The translations under genes and the position numbers were made by a program. Of a stretch of DNA of 10,991 nucleotides, positions 1 through 6,008 are shown piece after piece. Within the stretch, counting starts at the first letter, position 1. Every line of letters starts with the position of its first letter. The DNA is from DATKXO01 sp035528995 (GTDB taxonomy: Bacteria > Planctomycetota > Phycisphaerae > UBA1845): NCBI GenBank assembly GCA_035528995.1, contig DATKXO010000206.1:1-10991 (forward strand), written 5' to 3'. The notes under the pieces were generated by a model. That model ran no database searches. It was not told where the DNA came from and worked only from the letters and a program-made list of their open reading frames with translations.

Positions 1-126
1 GCAAGGCAAGGCGGTTGTGCTCGAACGCTCTTGGCGCTGCGATTGCGAACGCGCCACACGTCTAAGTCACTTACACTTTCCTGCGCCGGGATAGCGGGGC
101 GCGCGACCGCCGGCAGCACGCACCAC

Positions 127-636
127 CTACCACCTCTCCCAATGAACCAGGCGCTCGACCGGAAGCCTGGGCGACGGTTTGGGCGTTTCGACCGGATAGC
201 CCACGGTCAGAAGCTGCACCACCCGCACCTCGGGCGGAACACCGAGCAGTTTCCTGACGGGCTGTTCATAGAACGCGCCGATCCAGCAGGTGCCCAGGCC
301 TTCGGCCGCCGCCTGAAGCGTCATGTGGTCGACGGCAATCGCCACGTCGATGGGGTACGACGGTTGGCCGCAGCGCATGACGTGCCCATCCGTCTCGGCG
401 CAGGCCGCGATGACCACCGGGGCCTGGCCGACGAACTCCTGGTCGTTCGCCGCGTGGGCCAACTGCTTACGCAGCTCGGCGTCCGTGACGACCACGAAGC
501 GCCACTCCTGCCGATTGCTCGCCGAAGGCGCCAGCCGAGCCGCCTCGAGCAGCCGGTCGAGCTTCTCCCGCTCCACCGGCCGGTCCTGATAGGCTCGAAC
601 GCTGTGACGCCGGCGAATGACTTCGATTACCTCCAT
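127..636 (-). CDS. Nitroreductase family protein (FMN-dependent oxidoreductase)
   Basis: A 169-residue protein of the small nitroreductase family, cytosolic FMN flavoproteins that use NAD(P)H to reduce nitro, quinone or related substrates. The FMN-contacting N-terminal patch RRRHSVRAY lies at residues 8-16, followed by APSASNRQEW at 37-46. The C-terminal half has GLGTCWIGAF (113-122) and a GYP turn (147-149), all in the usual order. The length is typical of the small one-domain subgroup. I chose the ATG at 636 because a GAGGAG-type ribosome site sits 8 bases upstream; the GTG codons at 639 and 642 would be too close to it. There is no signal peptide. It is separated by about 100 bases from the lipoprotein gene upstream and need not be functionally tied to it. 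The substrate cannot be told from sequence. Confidence 0.93.
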   Translation of the reverse strand: MEVIEVIRRRHSVRAYQDRPVEREKLDRLLEAARLAPSASNRQEWRFVVVTDAELRKQLAHAANDQEFVGQAPVVIAACAETDGHVMRCGQPSYPIDVAIAVDHMTLQAAAEGLGTCWIGAFYEQPVRKLLGVPPEVRVVQLLTVGYPVETPKPSPRLPVERLVHWERW

Positions 637-742
637 CACCACGGCTCCTCGTACGTCGTCTGCACCAAGCCTGCCCCTCCCGATCCGCCGGGACCGGGAA
701 AGCCGCCGCCTGTCCGGACCGGGCGTTGCCCGGGCGCGAATA

Positions 743-1864
743 TCAAGCTCCGTCCCAGCCGGCCATGCGGGCCATCATCCACCAGAAGGCCCGGCCCTTG
801 CGGTAGCAGTTGAAGCACACCGAATGCTGGCAATGGTCGTCGTCGACGCAGTCGGTTTCCGGGCAGGCGTGCGTCTCGCACCAGGTCACGCACCAGTCGC
901 ACCAGTCACTCTCGTCGGAGTAGTAGTTGCCGTCGGGGTCGTAGCTCTCGATATCCGCGAAGTCGAACAGAATCTTGTCGTTCGCCCGGCAGTAGTCGCG
1001 AATCTGGTTGTTGCGGGTGCGCAGGTTGCCGCTCTCGCCGCTCCCGTCCAGGTGGCCGGTCATGTAGACGAACAGCACATTGGGGTAATCGGTTTCGAGT
1101 TGGCTCATGGCCTGAAGGTACGCGTCGATGCCTTCCTCCGTGTTTTCGCTTACACCGGCACACCAGGACCACATGACGACGTTACGATCGTTGTCGGGCT
1201 GGTCCAGCCACAGACCGGTCGTGTTGACCCAGGCGAGGTCGCCCTCGTAGCCCAGGTCCGGACCATCGTGATCGCGTATATCCAGCGTGCCTTCCGGGAC
1301 GCCGGAAGTCGAGTAGTTGGACAGGGCATAATCGTATGGCGAGCCGTGTGTCTGAGAGATCATGTCCGCCCCGGCGATGATCTGACTGCCGTGCGACGTG
1401 TGGCCGTAGGCGATGCGGAACCTGGACTTGGCCTCCTCGATCCATGAGGCAGGAATATCGTCGAAGGCATCCGCTGCGTGGTGATCTGCGACGACGCCTC
1501 CGACCTGGGGCTCTCCCTCGCCTTCGCCCTCACCTTCACCTTCGCCCTCTCCCTCGCCTTCCCCCTCGGCTTCGCCTTCTGCCTCGCCCTCGCCCTCGCC
1601 TTCTCCCTCGCCTTCACCCTCACCTTCACCCTCTCCTTCGCCCTCCACTCCTCCGGTCTCACAGATGCTCGTGTCCGGGTTGCAGAGCAGGCCCTGGCTG
1701 CAGGTCCCGTTGGCCAGGCAGGCGCCGCCCGCCTGGCCCGGTGCGGGCGCCTCATCTCCGCCTCCGCCCCCACCTCCGCCACCGGGCGTGGTGCATCCGG
1801 CGGGCAGCCCGATGCCGATTACCAGGACGAGGCCGATCAACGTGGACAGATTGAACCGAGACAT
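743..1864 (-). CDS. Lipoprotein with Cys-rich module, Gly-Glu linker and uncharacterised GHTSHGS domain
   Basis: A 373-residue predicted lipoprotein. Residues 1-23 are a signal peptide ending in a lipobox-like PAGC, with C24 as the lipidation site. A poly-Gly run (28-36) follows, then a four-Cys module (C49, C55, C61, C68) and an acidic Gly-Glu linker (about 74-118). The C-terminal domain (about 125-373) has GHTSHGSQ (154-161), MWSWCAG (231-237), FVYMTGHLDGSG (265-276), FDFADIESYDPDG (300-312) and a final WWMMARMAGWDG. From memory, these blocks recur in uncharacterised secreted proteins of environmental bacteria; the layout faintly suggests an SGNH-type hydrolase, but I cannot prove catalysis. 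Residues 322-353 hold eight cysteines. The ATG at 1864 is chosen over longer in-frame starts because GGAGGT lies 6 bases upstream and the signal peptide starts there. The likely location is the cell envelope, facing outward. Confidence 0.88.
   Translation of the reverse strand: MSRFNLSTLIGLVLVIGIGLPAGCTTPGGGGGGGGGDEAPAPGQAGGACLANGTCSQGLLCNPDTSICETGGVEGEGEGEGEGEGEGEGEGEGEAEGEAEGEGEGEGEGEGEGEGEGEPQVGGVVADHHAADAFDDIPASWIEEAKSRFRIAYGHTSHGSQIIAGADMISQTHGSPYDYALSNYSTSGVPEGTLDIRDHDGPDLGYEGDLAWVNTTGLWLDQPDNDRNVVMWSWCAGVSENTEEGIDAYLQAMSQLETDYPNVLFVYMTGHLDGSGESGNLRTRNNQIRDYCRANDKILFDFADIESYDPDGNYYSDESDWCDWCVTWCETHACPETDCVDDDHCQHSVCFNCYRKGRAFWWMMARMAGWDGA
1511..1645 (-). repeat. Hexameric repeat encoding the Gly-Glu linker
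   Basis: About 22 tandem six-base units of the GGCGAG/GGTGAA type encode an almost pure Gly-Glu run, broken by two Glu-Ala steps (EAEGEAEG). Third positions vary (GGC or GGT, GAG or GAA). This suggests the protein repeat is held by selection, or is old enough to have drifted at silent sites, rather than being a fresh perfect microsatellite. The unit length is a multiple of three, so copy-number changes would alter linker length without shifting frame. The same dipeptide occurs in the linker of the serpin lipoprotein in this window. Confidence 0.9.
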
Positions 1865-1870
1865 GGCAAT

Positions 1871-1876
1871 ACCTCC
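1871..1876 (-). promoter_or_regulatory. Ribosome binding site that fixes the lipoprotein start
   Basis: GGAGGT on the minus strand, 6 bases before the ATG at 1864. It is a strong Shine-Dalgarno match and is why the open frame upstream of that ATG (to 1996) is treated as non-coding. Confidence 0.75.
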
Positions 1877-2013
1877 ATTCAAGGCAGGTTCTTCAGATGC
1901 CCGAAGCCGCTTTCTCCACCGACTCGACGTGCGCTGGGACCCGACGTGGCCCGTCGCGGCGTCGCGTGGAAAAGTCGGCCCGCTCAGACCGCTCAAACCG
2001 GTAAAGCAGCTTA

Positions 2014-2043
2014 ACGCTAGCCGAACGACACCGGCGCGGTCAA
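2014..2043 (-). promoter_or_regulatory. Weak candidate promoter for the GHTSHGS lipoprotein
   Basis: On the minus strand TTGACC (2038-2043; five of six bases match the -35 consensus) is followed after 18 bases by TAGCGT (2014-2019; only a partial -10 match). Transcription would begin near 2007, leaving a leader of about 140 bases. The -10 is poor, so this is tentative. The rest of the 238-base gap between this gene and the PDZ gene shows no open frame with a ribosome site. Confidence 0.25.
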
Positions 2044-2102
2044 TGCCCGCGGCACCAATCGATCAGAATCCCGGCGGAGGTGGCTCTGCCCTCGCGCGGC
2101 CC

Positions 2103-2939
2103 CTAATCGCGCTCGGGATTCATGCCGGACCCGGGTTCGGAAGCCGTCGGCTGGGGGAACGGGGCGGTCGAGGGGTGGTCGGTCGGTGGGCCGGAGCCGG
2201 GGGCGAACTCCTCCTTCCACCAGCGCTCGAAGTCCAGCGTGGTCTGCTCGAACATCCGCAGGTGTCGTGGGTCGCTGTAGTACTCCAGCGGGCGGGCCCC
2301 CAGGGTGACGTCGATGAAACGCGGCTTCCGCCCCCGCATCACAGTCAGGCGCATCGTCGCCCTCGGCCCGGCCTCGCGGATCATGCGGCTGAAGTCGTCG
2401 GGCACCAGGTCGGCGGGGAGCGGCTGGCCGTCAATGGCAACGATCAGATCCCTGTCCATCAGTCCGGCTCGGTCGGCGGCCGAGTCGTCCACCACCCGGG
2501 CAACCTCCACGCCGCAGTGACCGTCGGGTATGCGATCGTCGTCGGCCCGGGCCAGGACACTGAGACCCACGCCCAGGAAGCCGTTGCGCCCGAAGAGGTT
2601 CTCGCGGAAGAAGCACCGGGTGACGACGGCCTGGATGCGGAGTCTGACTTCGTAGTCGGTCGCCCTGCGGTAGGCCCCCGCCAAAGCGCCGTATGCCTTG
2701 GGGCCCAGTGCCAGTAGTTGCTCTGAAGCCTTCTCACGCTCGTCGAAGTCGGACGAACCGAGGCCGGCGACCAGATCGTGCACCAAAGCAGCCAGGTCAA
2801 CCGACTGCCCTGACGCCACGTCGGCCTGTTCGACCACCGGTGGGACAACGGGCTCATCGGGCCCATCCTCCTGCGCCCAGGCCGGACCGGCACCGAACCC
2901 AACGGTCAAAAACAGTAGAAACGCGCGACGCGGCATCAT
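2103..2939 (-). CDS. Secreted HEAT-like plus PDZ domain protein
   Basis: A 278-residue exported protein. Residues 1-22 form a signal peptide with an AWA cleavage site. Residues about 48-110 (LAALVHDLVAGLGSSDFDER onward, then the EVRLRIQAVV helix) resemble the single HEAT-like helical unit common in planctomycete exported proteins. Residues about 120-215 form a PDZ domain: the carboxylate-binding loop region is FLGVGLSV (121-128), followed by DSAADRAGLMDRDLIVAIDG (152-171) and a closing strand near 196-213. The tail is Pro/Ser-rich. No serine, metallo- or other protease domain is attached, so it is more likely an adaptor or scaffold than an enzyme. The tandem ATG codons at 2939 and 2936 start right at the signal peptide. 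There is no Shine-Dalgarno; the -10 box just upstream suggests leaderless translation. The longer frame to 3026 has no support. Confidence 0.85.
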   Translation of the reverse strand: MMPRRAFLLFLTVGFGAGPAWAQEDGPDEPVVPPVVEQADVASGQSVDLAALVHDLVAGLGSSDFDEREKASEQLLALGPKAYGALAGAYRRATDYEVRLRIQAVVTRCFFRENLFGRNGFLGVGLSVLARADDDRIPDGHCGVEVARVVDDSAADRAGLMDRDLIVAIDGQPLPADLVPDDFSRMIREAGPRATMRLTVMRGRKPRFIDVTLGARPLEYYSDPRHLRMFEQTTLDFERWWKEEFAPGSGPPTDHPSTAPFPQPTASEPGSGMNPERD

Positions 2940-2945
2940 CGGCCG

Positions 2946-2954
2946 ATTATAGCA
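2946..2954 (-). promoter_or_regulatory. Extended -10 promoter of the PDZ gene, apparently leaderless
   Basis: The minus strand reads TGCTATAAT, a perfect extended -10 (TGn plus TATAAT). Six bases (CGGCCG) separate the hexamer from the first ATG at 2939, so the usual start point, about seven bases after the -10, falls on the A of that ATG. No good -35 is seen, which extended -10 promoters can tolerate. No Shine-Dalgarno precedes the ATG, which fits a leaderless message. Confidence 0.6.
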
Positions 2955-3035
2955 CCAGCCGGCCGATGAATCGGCAGAACTGTCGTAAGTCGTTGTCAGG
3001 CATGAACGGCGGCCGGCATGCGGCACGCAGCTACG

Positions 3036-4475
3036 TCAACTTGGGTCGACCACTCGCCCCAGGAAAAGGATCGTCCCGGTCTGAATATCCCGGATCAGGA
3101 AGACGAAGGGCCGGTCGATGTCCAGTTCCACCGGGTCCTCGGGCTCCGGCGCTGCCGACTCACCCACCACTACGGCGGTGGCGGCCGCGGCTTCGGTGCC
3201 CTCCTCGTCGACGGCGACGAAGGCCTTGTGGACGACCAACGAGATGAACAACCCCCCTACCCCATTGATCCCCGAGAAATCGGCGTCCGTGAAGGCGGCC
3301 GGCATTCCCAGCTCGCTCAACGCGTCGTTCAACGTTTTGCTCCACTCGAAGGTGAACCTGGGCATCGACAGAGCCACGTCGCGCCCGCCAAGCGAGGCCA
3401 CCACGCCGGAGATCGTCTGGGCATCGAGCGAACCGTCGAACTCCTCAAAGCGGTCCGCGTCCGGCAGGATGATCACCATCGACAACTCGTTGCCCTCGTA
3501 GGGAAGCTCGACGGCCTGGTAACCGTCGCCGGCGGCGTAGTCGAAGGCGGCAACCTGCTGCATCATCGGGACGGTGACCTCACCGCCATCCAGCAGGTGG
3601 AAGACCTCATCGCTCGTGCGGTTCTCGTCGAAGGGCTCGCTCCAGGCGGCGTTGAAGTAGATGGCGTTGGTCAGCACCAGGACCGTGGCCGGCGAGATGG
3701 AGCCCGACGGGAGCAGATCCTTGATCCGGTCCTCCGTCTGGTCGGCGACCCAGTCGTTGATGATCCGGCGCGATTCGTCCGGGGCGGCGATGAAATCGAG
3801 CAAGGACATGCCGGCGCCGTAGTTCTGGGCCAGAACATCCAGGAACTCGACCAGAAACGTATAACCCGTCCGCCCCCAGATACGGTTGACGATGTTGAGG
3901 CGGAAGCCCTCGTCGTCGCCCTCCGCCGCTTCCCGGTTGCGGCTGGCGAGCTCGAGGTCCAGGGCGTTGAAAGCCGGATGCAATTCGTCTTGAGAGAGCG
4001 TGAAGTGCAGCGCCTCGGCCATCTGCTGCTCGGTCTCGGTTCGGGCGCCCGCGTAGGTCATGGCCAGGGCGATCGAGATGCTGAACGGCGAATAGAACAC
4101 ATTGCCCTGCTCGCCGCGAACCTCCTGATAGAGATCGAACGCAAACGAGCTGTTCCCGCCGACCAGTTCCGCCAGATCGTCGTCGGTCACGTCGGGGGAC
4201 AGCACTCGGCTTTTGGCCGACTGCACCAGTTCACCGGGCGGCTCCGGTTCTCCCTCCCCTTCGCCCTCTCCTTCACCGCCAGCGGCCACGCACAGGCCGT
4301 CATCGCCGCACGACAGACCCGCACAACAGTCGGCGTCCGCTGTGCAGGCTTCATTCTCCGCGGCGCACTGGGCATCAGCCTGACCTCTGTCAGCACTGCA
4401 CCCGACGACACACAGACCCAACACCAGAACGAGGATCAGGTCGAAAATGGCACGTCTCGGCCTTGACAGCATCAT
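3036..4475 (-). CDS. Lipoprotein-anchored serpin with knottin-like N-terminal module
   Basis: A 479-residue serpin (serine protease inhibitor fold). Residues 1-25 are a signal peptide ending in the lipobox-like VVGC, with C26 lipidated. A compact module follows with C37, C44, C50, C51, C56 and C62, spaced C-x6-C-x5-CC-x4-C-x5-C, the usual inhibitor-cystine-knot spacing. A Gly-Glu linker (about 67-77) leads to a complete serpin domain (about 105-479). Serpin hallmarks are NVFYSPFSISIALAM (125-139), LTNAIYFNAAW (268-278), the hinge EEGTEAAAAT (424-433) and FVFLIRDIQTGTILFLGRV (457-475). The hinge, with Gly at P15, Thr at P14 and Ala at P12-P9, is of the inhibitory type. The reactive loop has no Lys or Arg, so a trypsin-like target is unlikely. 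The ATG at 4475 is chosen because GGAGAT lies 6 bases upstream; the GTG at 4508 has less support. It probably guards the cell surface against exogenous or self proteases. Confidence 0.95.
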   Translation of the reverse strand: MMLSRPRRAIFDLILVLVLGLCVVGCSADRGQADAQCAAENEACTADADCCAGLSCGDDGLCVAAGGEGEGEGEGEPEPPGELVQSAKSRVLSPDVTDDDLAELVGGNSSFAFDLYQEVRGEQGNVFYSPFSISIALAMTYAGARTETEQQMAEALHFTLSQDELHPAFNALDLELASRNREAAEGDDEGFRLNIVNRIWGRTGYTFLVEFLDVLAQNYGAGMSLLDFIAAPDESRRIINDWVADQTEDRIKDLLPSGSISPATVLVLTNAIYFNAAWSEPFDENRTSDEVFHLLDGGEVTVPMMQQVAAFDYAAGDGYQAVELPYEGNELSMVIILPDADRFEEFDGSLDAQTISGVVASLGGRDVALSMPRFTFEWSKTLNDALSELGMPAAFTDADFSGINGVGGLFISLVVHKAFVAVDEEGTEAAAATAVVVGESAAPEPEDPVELDIDRPFVFLIRDIQTGTILFLGRVVDPS

Positions 4476-4481
4476 CGTCGT

Positions 4482-4487
4482 ATCTCC
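4482..4487 (-). promoter_or_regulatory. Ribosome binding site fixing the serpin start
   Basis: GGAGAT on the minus strand, 6 bases before the ATG at 4475 (a second in-frame ATG follows at 4472). It supports this start over the GTG at 4508. I see no convincing -35/-10 pair in the 257 bases between this gene and the aminotransferase gene, and no other gene there. Confidence 0.6.
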
Positions 4488-4732
4488 GTGCTCGAACCCG
4501 AGGCCCACCGGCGTTTGCCCGGCGGGCAGTCTGATCAGTGCAACGCTGCCGCGCAGTTACACGCTCCCGGACGGTCGGTCGGGTGGCGCAGCAGTGGTGA
4601 CCGTACCGGCCGCCCACGCATTCTGCCTGTCGGCAAGTGTCCGGTACAGCCCGTGTTCTGTCGGGTCGGCCCGACGGGCGCCGATCAGAACGGCCCTTCA
4701 GATGGGCGTCGCCCGCGTGCTCGGTCGCGCGG

Positions 4733-5845
4733 CTACAGCAGGCGTTGCAGCGAGGTGCAGACGCGGTCGATGTCACTCTCGGTGAGGCCGGCATGGAACG
4801 GCAGCGCGATTGTGCGGGCGGACAGCGCCTCGGCCACAGGGAAGTCCCCCTCCCGGTACCCGAACTGCTCGACGTAGAACGGCTGCAGGTGGATGGGAGC
4901 GAAGTAGTTGCTGCAGCCGATGCCCTCCTCGCGAAGCCGGACCAGAATCTCGTCGCGCGCCTGTGGAGCGTACTCATCGGCCAACCGCACCACGAAGACG
5001 AACCAGCTCATCTCGACGTCGTCGATGATTCGCTGAGTACGCACGCGGGTCTCGTCGGCCAGCCGCTTCAGGTACAACTCGGCCACCCGGCGGCGATTGG
5101 CCAGTATCTCGTCGATGCGCTCGAGCTGGACGATGCCCAGGGCGCAGTTGATGTCGCTCAGGCGGAAGTTGTACCCCAGCCTGCAATGGGCCAGCCAGCC
5201 TCCATCGGTCCCACGCCCCTGGTTGCGCATCGAGCGGACGAGGCCGGCCACGTCCTCGTCATCGGTGACGATCATGCCCCCCTCACCGGTGGTGATCTGC
5301 TTGTTGGGGTAGAAGCCGAACGTGCCGGCGTCGCCGATGGACCCGGCACGCTTGCCCTTGTATCGCCCGCCCACGGCCTCGCAAGAGTCCTCGATCACCT
5401 TGAGCCCGCGGCTGCGGGCCAGTTCCAGGATGGGGTCGAGGTCGGCCACCTGCCCGAAGACGTCCACCGGAATGACGGCCTTGGTGCGGTCCGTGACGGC
5501 CGCGGCAACTCGGCGCGGATCGATGTTCCAGGTGTCCGCGTCGATGTCCGCGAACACCGGCCGGGCACCTTCGAAGAGGGCGCAGTTCGCCGAGGCCACA
5601 AACGAGAACGGCGTGGTGATCACCTCATGGCCGGGACCGATCCCGAACGCCCTGACCAGAAGATGCAGCGCGGCCGTCCCGCTCGAACAGGCCACGGCCT
5701 GAGCTGTTCCGCAATACTCGGCGAAGCGTCGCTCGAACTCGTCCAGCTTGGGGCCGAGCGACAGGTCAGGCGTCTCCAGAACAGCCACGACCGCGTCGAT
5801 CTCCCGTTGGGTGACGTCGGGGCGGGCCAGCGGTATCTCGTCCAT
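4733..5845 (-). CDS. DegT/DnrJ/EryC1/StrS family PLP aminotransferase (nucleotide-sugar type)
   Basis: A 370-residue cytosolic aminotransferase of the sugar-aminating DegT/DnrJ/EryC1/StrS family. These enzymes transfer an amino group, usually from glutamate, to a keto group on a nucleotide-linked sugar. The sequence runs collinearly with the family: SLGPKLDEFERRFAEYCG (29-46), the SSGTAALHLL loop that holds the PLP phosphate (54-63), GPGHEVITTPFSF (70-82), the ring-nitrogen Asp in IEDSCEAVG (D153), and GFYPNKQITTGEGG (177-190) with K182 as the Schiff-base lysine. The C-terminal SLPM/HP-like segment is present as ALPFHAG. GGAGGA lies 10 bases before the ATG. It is transcribed away from a UDP-sugar dehydrogenase gene, so the two may act on one amino-sugar route such as a UDP-GlcNAc-derived uronic acid. 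The exact sugar and the carbon aminated cannot be read from sequence. Confidence 0.94.
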   Translation of the reverse strand: MDEIPLARPDVTQREIDAVVAVLETPDLSLGPKLDEFERRFAEYCGTAQAVACSSGTAALHLLVRAFGIGPGHEVITTPFSFVASANCALFEGARPVFADIDADTWNIDPRRVAAAVTDRTKAVIPVDVFGQVADLDPILELARSRGLKVIEDSCEAVGGRYKGKRAGSIGDAGTFGFYPNKQITTGEGGMIVTDDEDVAGLVRSMRNQGRGTDGGWLAHCRLGYNFRLSDINCALGIVQLERIDEILANRRRVAELYLKRLADETRVRTQRIIDDVEMSWFVFVVRLADEYAPQARDEILVRLREEGIGCSNYFAPIHLQPFYVEQFGYREGDFPVAEALSARTIALPFHAGLTESDIDRVCTSLQRLL

Positions 5846-5883
5846 CGGGCTCTGTTCCTCCAGTTGCAGGCGATTCCAGGCCG

Positions 5884-5889
5884 AGTATA
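5884..5889 (-). promoter_or_regulatory. Candidate -10 element of the aminotransferase gene
   Basis: TATACT on the minus strand (five of six match TATAAT), about 40 bases before the aminotransferase ATG. Transcription would begin near 5877. No good -35 lies at 16-18 bases, so it stands on the -10 alone. It lies in a short inverted repeat (CGAGT / ACTCG, 5881-5896). Confidence 0.35.
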
Positions 5890-5934
5890 GCGACTCGCCG
5901 GGGGATGAGACAGGGAGCGACCCATCGCCGGCAG

Positions 5935-5963
5935 TAGACGCCGACAGCGCAACTTCCTATCAT
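5935..5963 (+). promoter_or_regulatory. Candidate sigma-70 promoter of the UDP-sugar dehydrogenase gene
   Basis: TAGACG (5935-5940, four of six -35 bases) and TATCAT (5958-5963, five of six -10 bases) are separated by exactly 17 bases. Transcription would begin near 5970, giving a leader of about 39 bases that contains the AAAGGA ribosome site (5995-6000), 8 bases before the GTG start. Confidence 0.5.
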
Positions 5964-6008
5964 CCGCCCCGGATCTTAGACGCCCGCAGGGCCGAAAGGA
6001 CGAGTCGC

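Noticed and set aside
1..126. End of an upstream gene at the left edge
   Set aside because: Two plus-strand frames are open into the edge and close by 65 and 94, but the translations show nothing recognisable and are too short to judge.
719..733. Hairpin CCGGGC / GCCCGG just after the GHTSHGS lipoprotein stop, as a terminator
   Set aside because: Only a 6-bp stem with a 3-base loop and no run of T on the minus strand after it; too weak to call.
31..813. Long open frame on the plus strand across the nitroreductase gene
   Set aside because: It is antisense to a gene with clear family motifs, and its translation is Arg/Pro/His-rich with no recognisable domain; a shadow of high GC content.
1511..1645. 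Tandem repeat considered as CRISPR array or mobile repeat
   Set aside because: Units are six bases with no spacers and encode an in-frame Gly-Glu linker of a lipoprotein.
3018..4466. Long open frame of 482 codons on the plus strand
   Set aside because: It mirrors the serpin gene, which has full-length family motifs; the antisense protein shows no domain or ribosome site.
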